A stretch of 17,281 nt of DNA from BQOK01 sp048388525. GTDB lineage: Bacteria; Bacillota; Clostridia; Oscillospirales; Ruminococcaceae. Shown in pieces: positions 6,563 through 12,121 of the stretch (position 1 is its first letter; each line of letters begins with the position of its first letter). The position numbers and the translations under genes are program-made. The DNA lies in contig NZ_DBGCTQ010000080.1 of NCBI RefSeq assembly GCF_048388525.1, forward strand, positions 1 to 17,281, given 5' to 3'. The notes below the pieces were generated by a model. That model saw nothing but the letters and a program-made list of their open reading frames with translations, did no database searches and was not told where the DNA came from.

Positions 6563-8416
6563 ATGTGTGGATTCGTGGGCTTTGCCAGTGCAAAGCATAA
6601 CGCCGAAGAGGCAAAAAAGACCGTCAAGGCCATGGCCGACCTGATCGCCCATCGCGGGCCGGACGGCGAGGGCTTTTATGTGGACGACCGGGCGGCCCTG
6701 GGCCACCGGCGGCTTTCCATCATCGACCTTGCGGGCGGCGCCCAGCCCATGTTCAACGAGGACGGCAGCCTTGTGATCGTCTACAACGGCGAAGCGTACA
6801 ATTTTATGGAGCTGCGCGAGCAGCTCATCGCCGCCGGGCACACCTTTGCCACCCAGTCGGACACCGAGGTCCTGCTGCACGGCTACGAAGAGTGGGGCAA
6901 GGGCCTGCCCGCCAAGCTCCGGGGCATGTTCGCCTTTGTGATTTGGGACAAAACCACCGGCACCCTGTTCGGCGCACGGGATATCTTCGGCATCAAGCCC
7001 TTTTATTACTACCAGAACGAACAGGGCGAATTTTTGTTCGGCAGCGAGATCAAGAGCTTTTTGCCCCACCCGGGCTTCAAAAAAGAGCTCAACGAGGAGC
7101 GCCTTCCCGAGTACCTCTCCATCGAATACATCCCCAACGAAGAAACCATGTTCAAGGGCGTGTACAAGCTGCCCGGCGCCCACATGTTCACTTGGCACGC
7201 CGGCAGCCTGGAGATCGAGCGCTACTACAACATCTCCTATCACATCGACGAGGGCAGGACCCTCGCCGAGTGGGAGGCCGCCATCACCGAAACCTTTTCC
7301 AACAGCGTGGCCGCGCACCAGATCGCGGATGTGGAGGTCGGGTGCTTTTTGTCCTCCGGCGTGGATTCCAGCTTTGTGGTGAACGAGGTCGCCAAGGGTA
7401 CCCCCAGGGTCAAGAGCTTCAGCGTGGGCTACGAGGAAGAAAAATATTCCGAGCTTCCCTACGCGCAGGCGTTCAGCAAGGAGATCGGGGTCCCCAGCAT
7501 CGCCAACAAGGTGAGCGCCGACGAATTTTTCCAGGCCAACCAGACCATCCAGTGGTATCTCGACGAGCCCATGCCGAATCCCAGCGAGGTGCCGCTCTAC
7601 TTCCTCACCCAAAACGCGGCCAAATACGTCAAGGTGGTGCTCTCGGGCGAGGGGGCGGACGAACTGTTCGGCGGCTACCCGCTCTACTGCGCGGGCCGGT
7701 ATTTCAGCGGCTATGCAAAGCTGCCCCGCCCGCTGCGCAAAGCCGCCGCGGCGCTGGCCAAAAAGCTGCCGGATTTCAAGGGCAAAAACTTCGTCCTGCG
7801 CGGCGCGCAGGAGCCCTGGCAGCGCTGCATGCGGGCTAATTACGTGTTCGCCACACCCGCCGAGCGGGACAAATACCTGAAAAAGCACTACCACGACAAA
7901 ACCCCCGAAGAGTTTTTCAAGCCCTACTTTGACCAGGTGCAGGGCCTCGACGAGCCCACCCAGCTGCAATGGGTCGACATGCACACCTGGATGCTGTACG
8001 ACATCCTGTTAAAGGCCGACCGCATGAGCATGGCCAACAGCCTGGAGCTGCGGGTGCCCTTCCTCGACCGGGAAATGCTCGAGCTCGCGCTCTCCATCCC
8101 CAGCCGGTACCGGGCGGGCAAAAGCGAGACCAAGATCGCCCTGCGGGGGGCGGCCTTAAAGCAGCTGCCCGAAAGTGTGGCAAAGCGCAAAAAGCTGGGC
8201 TTCCCGGTGCCCCTGAACGACTGGCTGCGCCAGGATAAATACTATAACATGGTGCTCGAAAAGTTCGAGGGCCCGGTGGCCGCGCAGTTTTTCAACGTGC
8301 CCGAGCTTGTGCGCCTGCTGAACGAGCACAAGGCCGGCAAAAACGGCGGCATGACAAAAATATGGAGCTTTTACAGCTTCATCCTTTGGTACGAGCAGTT
8401 TTTTGTGCTGCGCTGA
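6563..8416 (+). CDS. asnB: Glutamine-hydrolysing asparagine-synthetase-like amidotransferase, copy 2
   Basis: This 617-residue paralogue of the divergent copy 1 has the same two-domain layout. The class II glutaminase domain starts MCGFVG with Cys2 as nucleophile, followed by AHRGPDG (29-35), GHRRLSIIDL (47-56) and NGEAYN (75-80, with Ala in place of the usual Ile). The synthetase domain has the PP-loop SSGVDSS (264-270) and LSGEGADELFGGY (360-372). The start at 6563 follows a strong SD, AAAGGAG at 6551-6557. It should be co-transcribed with the ATP-grasp gene 57 bp upstream. By analogy with AsnH of Lactococcus, which amidates the D-Asp cross-bridge, it is a candidate to convert the residue added by the ATP-grasp enzyme to its amide. 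Ordinary asparagine synthesis cannot be excluded from sequence alone. All key catalytic motifs are intact, so both copies should be active. Confidence 0.92.
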   Translation: MCGFVGFASAKHNAEEAKKTVKAMADLIAHRGPDGEGFYVDDRAALGHRRLSIIDLAGGAQPMFNEDGSLVIVYNGEAYNFMELREQLIAAGHTFATQSDTEVLLHGYEEWGKGLPAKLRGMFAFVIWDKTTGTLFGARDIFGIKPFYYYQNEQGEFLFGSEIKSFLPHPGFKKELNEERLPEYLSIEYIPNEETMFKGVYKLPGAHMFTWHAGSLEIERYYNISYHIDEGRTLAEWEAAITETFSNSVAAHQIADVEVGCFLSSGVDSSFVVNEVAKGTPRVKSFSVGYEEEKYSELPYAQAFSKEIGVPSIANKVSADEFFQANQTIQWYLDEPMPNPSEVPLYFLTQNAAKYVKVVLSGEGADELFGGYPLYCAGRYFSGYAKLPRPLRKAAAALAKKLPDFKGKNFVLRGAQEPWQRCMRANYVFATPAERDKYLKKHYHDKTPEEFFKPYFDQVQGLDEPTQLQWVDMHTWMLYDILLKADRMSMANSLELRVPFLDREMLELALSIPSRYRAGKSETKIALRGAALKQLPESVAKRKKLGFPVPLNDWLRQDKYYNMVLEKFEGPVAAQFFNVPELVRLLNEHKAGKNGGMTKIWSFYSFILWYEQFFVLR

Positions 8417-8596
8417 CCAGGCCTGGCACCGCACCTTTTCCCTCTCATCGGTTCGTCCCCAAAATAAGGACTTACAGCAGAGCGCCAACCTGTTGATCTG
8501 CGACTGCAAGGCGATATTTACCGATAGATCCACCGGCAGCCAAATCTGAAACAGCTCTTTCACGAGGGCGTTTCATCGCCATTTAAGCTTATACCA
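8417..8596. other. Spacer after asnB copy 2, no convincing gene
   Basis: Between the asnB stop and the hairpin at 8597 I see no RBS-led reading frame in either direction. A leftward open frame over 8156-8563 runs into antisense of asnB and has no family signature. The base composition drops here, marking the left border of the lower-GC PadR/SEDS segment. Confidence 0.5.
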
Positions 8597-8650
8597 AAAA
8601 GATGAGATAGATATTTCCTTTGGGGAAATCCATCTCATCTTTTATTGTTT
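8597..8650 (+). terminator. Long hairpin terminator downstream of asnB copy 2
   Basis: A perfect 12-bp outer stem pairs AAAAGATGAGAT (8597-8608) with ATCTCATCTTTT (8632-8643). It is continued by an inner stem ATTTCC/GGAAAT around a 5-nt loop, with a small internal loop between them. The T-rich stretch from 8640 on the plus strand supports intrinsic termination of the ATP-grasp/asnB transcript. The A-run on the left side would also allow function in the other direction. Confidence 0.75.
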
Positions 8651-8755
8651 TATTTTGGCATTTTATGGTGAGACTCAACATTTCACTTTGTGGCAGAGCG
8701 ATTAACAAAGTATCACTTTTTAACGGCATTTTGCGCAACAGCTCTTTTCAACTGC
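8651..8755. other. AT-richer spacer upstream of the padR promoter
   Basis: The stretch between the terminator and the padR promoter shows no reading frame with an SD. A plus-strand frame that opens here runs into padR out of phase and is a shadow. I see no further clear signal. Confidence 0.4.
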
Positions 8756-8784
8756 TTGACATACCTGGAGTATCGATGTATAAT
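8756..8784 (+). promoter_or_regulatory. Near-consensus promoter of padR-SEDS
   Basis: TTGACA (8756-8761) and TATAAT (8779-8784) are both perfect and separated by the ideal 17 bp, with TG directly before the -10 box. The start site would be near 8791. So strong a promoter next to a repressor gene suggests it is normally kept off. Confidence 0.85.
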
Positions 8785-8785
8785 C

Positions 8786-8808
8786 AAAGCATAGACAGTC
8801 TATGCTTT
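8786..8808. promoter_or_regulatory. 23-bp perfect palindromic operator at the padR start site
   Basis: AAAGCATAGAC (8786-8796) and GTCTATGCTTT (8798-8808) are exact inverted copies around a single central A. The element spans roughly -5 to +18 of the padR promoter. PadR proteins are dimers that commonly bind such inverted repeats in their own promoters, so autoregulation is the natural reading. Confidence 0.75.
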
Positions 8809-8812
8809 CGAG

Positions 8813-8819
8813 AAGGAGG
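8813..8819 (+). promoter_or_regulatory. Strong SD that fixes the padR start
   Basis: AAGGAGG lies 9 nt before the ATG at 8829. An upstream in-frame ATG at 8802 falls inside the operator palindrome and has no SD, so it is rejected. Confidence 0.8.
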
Positions 8820-8828
8820 ATTTACCCA

Positions 8829-9176
8829 ATGGATCAAACTTTTACCACCGGCAGCAATACGCTGCTGGTGTTGGGTCTGCTGCTGGAAAAAGACCGCTAC
8901 GGCTACGAGATCATTGCCGAATTGGCGCGGCGCAGCCAACAGGCTTTTTCATTGCAAGAGGGCACCCTGTATCCCTTGCTTCACAATCTCGAAAAGCGTG
9001 GGGCCGTGGAATCTTATACCGCAAGGATCGCCGGCGGCCGCCCCCGCAAATACTATCGCATCACCAAGACCGGCGCACAGCTTTATCGGCAAAAGCATTC
9101 CGATTGGCTCACCTATGTAACTGCCGTGAACAAGACCTTGGAGGGATTACAGCATGAGCCCTGCCACGATTTTTAA
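8829..9176 (+). CDS. PadR family transcriptional regulator
   Basis: This 115-residue cytosolic winged-helix regulator binds DNA as a dimer and usually represses its own operon until a ligand or stress releases it. The family pattern is clear: NTLLVLGLLLEKDRYGYEII (residues 10-29), the recognition region SLQEGTLYPLLHNLEKRGAV (41-60), and the wing GGRPRKYYRITKTG (69-82). A short C-terminal helix for dimerisation follows. The length is typical of the small PadR subgroup. The start at 8829 is set by the SD at 8813-8819. Its 3' end overlaps the next gene by 23 bp in another frame, so the two are translationally linked. PadR plus a permease-prefix membrane protein is a recurring Firmicutes pairing. 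The palindrome at 8786-8808 is the probable operator. The inducing signal is not visible in the sequence. Confidence 0.92.
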   Translation: MDQTFTTGSNTLLVLGLLLEKDRYGYEIIAELARRSQQAFSLQEGTLYPLLHNLEKRGAVESYTARIAGGRPRKYYRITKTGAQLYRQKHSDWLTYVTAVNKTLEGLQHEPCHDF

Positions 9177-10641
9177 GCAGTATACCCAAGCCGCCTGCAG
9201 TCATGTCCATGAGCGGTCGATCCGGCCGTCCATCCGGGCGGAACTTGAAGCCCATCTGGAAGAGAAAGCCGAGTTTCTGCAGCACTCTGGTCTTTCGGCT
9301 GAGGCTGCGGCGCGCCGTGCTGTTCAGGAAATGGGCTCTGCCGATGAATTGGGTGGCCGTTTGGCGCAGGCCTACCGGCCCGCTTCGCTGACCGTATATG
9401 CAGCCGTCGTTCTCCTCTATGCGTGTTTGGGGTTTTCGGCCATGTTCCTGGTAAACCGCGGGATCACCGGCGGCGGTGTCGGCCTTCTGCCCCAGCCTTT
9501 TGCTCTCTCACCAGGGCATTTGGCGGTGCGCGCGGCGGTCTCATTTGGCGTAATTTTCATTTCTTGGGGCCTGGCCTGCTTTTTAAATTATGGTTTGCTG
9601 CTGCGCCGCGCTTTTGGGGCAGCCCTGCTTGGCCTGTCGCTCGCCCTTGCCGCCGCTCTTCTCAGCCTGCTGCCGGGCAGCGCTTCGGTTTCTATCGCCC
9701 ATTGGCTGTTTTCGTTTGGGTATTTTGTGCTATGCCTTTTATCTGCTTATGTAAAAGGCGGCCGGTGGTCTTTGCCGATCCTCTGGGGCGGCGGCCTTCT
9801 GCTTTGCGCCGGTTATGCCGCATTCACACAACACGCGGGCGCGCTTACCCTTTTTCTCCTCACCCTGTGCCTCGTCTCGCTGCTGGCTTTTTTAAAGCGA
9901 AAGGCGGCCTTTTCCCTCAAAGGCGTTACCGCCCTGGCGCTGCCGGCGCTTCTTCTTTGCGCGGCACTTCTGTTCGGCCCGGCGGCGGCCCACGGTGCGC
10001 CTGCCGCCGCTTCCGTCGGTTATTGGTCTCCTGGTTACAACAGTACCCTGTCACGTCAGCTCCTGTCCCACGCATCCCTCCGGGGGCCTGCCCAATTCTC
10101 CGCAGAGGAATACCGCCGCCTGATCCTGCAGCGTTACGACCTGCAAAGCTACCAAACCCTCTTCCAAAACGGCCCGCATACCCCGGCCTATCAGTCCTAC
10201 CAGGCCGAGCGGGATGCCTTGTTGGATGCCCCTTCTCACCAATATCTTCAAAACCTGCTGCCCGAACACGTTCAGCAGGACTATCTGTTTCTTTATATCG
10301 CACTGCGTTATGGCCTTGTGCCCGCAGGGGTCTTGGTATGTGCCATGGGGCTTTTGCTCTTTTTTCTTCTCATCCGCGCGGCCACCTGCCACCAACCGAC
10401 TGCCTTTTATCTTGCCACAGGCTGCGCGTCCTTCCTTCTGCTTCAATTTTTGCTCTACTGCCTAGAAAACCTGGGTCTTGCCCCTGGCCTGAGCACCGGG
10501 CTGCCCTTCGTCAGCTGGGGTCGCGCGTCTCTTAGCGCCAGCCTAGGGGAACTTTTTGTTCTTTTCTCCTGCCTGCGCTTTGATTTTTCCATCGACGAGA
10601 TAGAGTATCTGGCACCGTTGCCAAACAAAGTAAAAGGATAA
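9154..10641 (+). CDS. Permease-prefix domain fused to a SEDS (FtsW/RodA/SpoVE) family membrane protein
   Basis: The 495-residue product has two parts. Residues 1-75 form a soluble helical permease-prefix (HAAS-like) domain with RAELEAHLEEKAEFL (28-42) and AARRAVQEMGSADELGGRLA (52-71), a module often encoded next to PadR. Residues 79-475 hold about ten membrane segments. The C-terminal part resembles SEDS glycosyltransferases: a large extracytoplasmic loop (about 281-373), HVQQDYLFLYIALRYGLVPAG (372-392), and GLSTGLPFVSWGRASLSASL (445-464), the counterpart of the conserved SEDS GIPLPFVSYGGSS block. Asp376 aligns with the essential SEDS aspartate (D262 in E. coli RodA by family knowledge), so peptidoglycan polymerase activity is possible. 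The central region is poorly conserved, and no partner PBP is present. SD TTGGAGGG at 9138-9144 and the 23-bp overlap with padR define the start. Codon use is more T-ended than in flanking genes. Confidence 0.82.
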   Translation: MSPATIFKQYTQAACSHVHERSIRPSIRAELEAHLEEKAEFLQHSGLSAEAAARRAVQEMGSADELGGRLAQAYRPASLTVYAAVVLLYACLGFSAMFLVNRGITGGGVGLLPQPFALSPGHLAVRAAVSFGVIFISWGLACFLNYGLLLRRAFGAALLGLSLALAAALLSLLPGSASVSIAHWLFSFGYFVLCLLSAYVKGGRWSLPILWGGGLLLCAGYAAFTQHAGALTLFLLTLCLVSLLAFLKRKAAFSLKGVTALALPALLLCAALLFGPAAAHGAPAAASVGYWSPGYNSTLSRQLLSHASLRGPAQFSAEEYRRLILQRYDLQSYQTLFQNGPHTPAYQSYQAERDALLDAPSHQYLQNLLPEHVQQDYLFLYIALRYGLVPAGVLVCAMGLLLFFLLIRAATCHQPTAFYLATGCASFLLLQFLLYCLENLGLAPGLSTGLPFVSWGRASLSASLGELFVLFSCLRFDFSIDEIEYLAPLPNKVKG

Positions 10642-10694
10642 GGTGGTTCCAATGAGCTAAAAGCACGCGCCATTACTTTTTCATTCAGAAGTAC

Positions 10695-10714
10695 GTCCCA
10701 ACTAGTCCCAACTA
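10695..10714 (+). repeat. Tandem direct repeat, 2 x 10 bp
   Basis: GTCCCAACTA occurs twice head to tail in the spacer after the SEDS gene. It is short and may be a chance duplication. Confidence 0.5.
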
Positions 10715-10744
10715 ATCTTTCTCATGTGCAAACTGTCCTCTAAA

Positions 10745-10798
10745 CTGAAAAAGCTGTGGGCGGTCCCTTTTTCCAGGGGCCGCCCACAGCTTTTTCAG
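10745..10798. terminator. Bidirectional intrinsic terminator between convergent genes
   Basis: CTGAAAAAGCTGTGGGCGG (10745-10763) is an exact inverted copy of 10780-10798, giving a 19-bp stem with a 16-nt loop region that can pair further (CCC/GGG). The arms carry A5 and T5 runs at their outer ends, so it can terminate both the rightward SEDS transcript and the leftward luxR-type transcript. Confidence 0.9.
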
Positions 10799-10820
10799 GG
10801 TCCTTCCGGGCCGCTTTTTT

Positions 10821-11753
10821 CTATTCCCCGCTCTCCACCCGCTGCACCTCTTCCAGCAGCTGGCTGCGCTTGGTCACGTCCGCCTTCTGGAAAATGTTGT
10901 GCAGGTGCACCTTCACCGTCCCCAGCGAAATGCACAGCGTCTCGCTGATCTGCTGGTTCGATCTTCCCTCGATCACCAGCTCCAGCACCTCCCGCTCCCG
11001 CCCGGTCAGATCATACGCGGCGGCAAACCTCTGCCCGGGGGCGGCCTTCGCCCCTTCCGCCGGGGCCGCCGCCAGCAGCGCCTGCCTGCGGCCCGTGTAA
11101 GCAAGGCCCGCAAAGGCCATCACAATGCTCATCAATTCCAAAAAAAGCCGCCGCTGGCTGATCACGTTCAACAGGCTCGACAGGCTCAGCTGCGGAAACA
11201 CGTACCACAGCGCGTACTCCGCGGCCGAGAGCCCCATCATCACCCCGCAGCCCCAGCACAGCCTGCGCCAGCCCTTCCGCTCGTTTTCGGGCACCGCCGG
11301 CCCCAGCCGCGCACCGGCCAGCAGCATCTGCCCCACACCGATGGCGATCAGCAGGGTGTTCTGCGCCACCGCCAGCACCGGGTTTTCCTGGCCGGCCCCC
11401 GCGGCGGCGGCCATGCACATGGAAAACACGAACCACCAGATGCAGGGTGTGTACCCCACTTCCAGCCCCCGCAGGTTGTGCGAGATCATATAGTAGCTGA
11501 AAATGATCGCCATGTTCACGCCCACCGCCAAAAAGGTGCTGGGCGCAAACACGCTGCTGTAGCTGGCCGAGAGCTTGTCCACAAACTCGGCCAGATAGTA
11601 CAGCATATCGTCCACGATAAACACAAGGAACATGACCATCAGCCAAAAATCCAGCTTCCGGCGCCCCTTGCTCCACAAAAGCCCAAACGCCTGGGCGTTC
11701 AGCGCAAACAGCAGGATCAGCAGGATGTTGTATAAAAAAATCGCCACCTCCAT
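10821..11753 (-). CDS. Membrane-bound LuxR-type transcriptional regulator
   Basis: This 310-residue protein joins an N-terminal membrane sensor of about seven hydrophobic segments (roughly 2-26, 36-58, 68-90, 104-120, 126-148, 167-186 and 204-220) to a C-terminal LuxR/NarL helix-turn-helix (about 248-304). The latter carries LTGREREVLELVIEGRSNQQ and GTVKVHLHNIFQKADV. There is no receiver or kinase domain, so it is a one-component system that probably reads a membrane-borne or external signal directly. The second ATG (11753) is chosen because the SD AAGGGGGAG lies 6 nt before it but abuts the first ATG (11759). It is divergent from the MATE exporter, with a 368-bp shared control region, and that operon is its likely target. 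The signal is unknown. Similar membrane-LuxR proteins are, as I recall, common beside transporters and catabolic enzymes in gut Actinobacteria and Clostridia. Confidence 0.85.
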   Translation of the reverse strand: MEVAIFLYNILLILLFALNAQAFGLLWSKGRRKLDFWLMVMFLVFIVDDMLYYLAEFVDKLSASYSSVFAPSTFLAVGVNMAIIFSYYMISHNLRGLEVGYTPCIWWFVFSMCMAAAAGAGQENPVLAVAQNTLLIAIGVGQMLLAGARLGPAVPENERKGWRRLCWGCGVMMGLSAAEYALWYVFPQLSLSSLLNVISQRRLFLELMSIVMAFAGLAYTGRRQALLAAAPAEGAKAAPGQRFAAAYDLTGREREVLELVIEGRSNQQISETLCISLGTVKVHLHNIFQKADVTKRSQLLEEVQRVESGE

Positions 11754-11759
11754 CCCCAT

Positions 11760-11768
11760 CTCCCCCTT
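11760..11768 (-). promoter_or_regulatory. SD that selects the second ATG of the LuxR-type gene
   Basis: On the minus strand AAGGGGGAG ends directly against the first ATG and 6 nt before the second, so only the second has normal spacing. Confidence 0.6.
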
Positions 11769-11799
11769 TCGCTGCGCTCATTTGCCTGGTCTGTACCCC

Positions 11800-11828
11800 A
11801 TTATACTATAAACCGCCCCCCGGGGCAA
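11800..11828 (-). promoter_or_regulatory. Promoter of the membrane LuxR-type regulator
   Basis: On the minus strand a perfect TATAAT lies at 11800-11805. A TTGCCC -35 lies at 11823-11828 with 17-bp spacing. The leader before the start at 11753 is about 40 nt. Confidence 0.7.
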
Positions 11829-11980
11829 TTCGCACAGGGCACAAGTTTTCGCTTCGACAAATTTTGCATTTGGTCATTTCGCTGTACATCTTGCACAATT
11901 CATCACAGATTTCATTTTACAATCTGTCTAAGGTTTATAAAGATATACCCCTCAAAACGTCAAAGTTATAGCAAAGTTTA
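11829..11980. promoter_or_regulatory. Divergent control region between the LuxR-type gene and the MATE gene
   Basis: This AT-rich stretch lies between the two divergent promoters and contains no gene. It holds an exact inverted repeat ACAGATT (11905-11911) / AATCTGT (11921-11927) with a 9-bp centre. It also has a direct repeat CAAAGTT at 11961 and 11972, spaced 11 bp (one helical turn) and ending just upstream of the MATE -35. The latter is the classic place for an activator such as a LuxR/NarL-type protein. Confidence 0.5.
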
Positions 11981-12010
11981 TTGAAAACCCGCCGCCAAAC
12001 GGGCTATAGT
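11981..12010 (+). promoter_or_regulatory. Candidate promoter of the MATE-amidohydrolase operon
   Basis: TTGAAA (11981-11986) and TATAGT (12005-12010) are spaced 18 bp. The start site would be near 12017, leaving a GC-rich leader of about 105 nt. That leader can form a small hairpin (GCCGGG, about 12027-12032, with CCCGGC). The suboptimal spacing fits an activator-dependent promoter. Confidence 0.55.
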
Positions 12011-12121
12011 GAGGGCACGGAAAGCGCCGGGCAAGCCCCGGCTCCCCCCTTTGGCAAAGCAGCGCTGCCGTGGTATCGTGGGCAGGCTGATTGTGAATTT
12101 TTATGTGAGGTGAAGTGAAAC

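Noticed and set aside
6545..7984. 479-codon minus-strand open frame
   Set aside because: Antisense shadow of asnB copy 2.
8620..9120. 166-codon plus-strand open frame crossing the padR promoter
   Set aside because: Wrong frame relative to padR, spans the promoter and operator, and has no SD or family match.
9423..10535. 370-codon plus-strand frame inside the SEDS gene
   Set aside because: Arg/Pro/Ser-rich out-of-frame shadow; the 9154 frame shows coherent membrane segments and SEDS motifs.
12017..12121. Riboswitch in the MATE leader (guanidine-type leaders occur before some exporters)
   Set aside because: The GC-rich leader has only small hairpins and I could not match any known conserved core; a covariance-model search would be needed to revisit.
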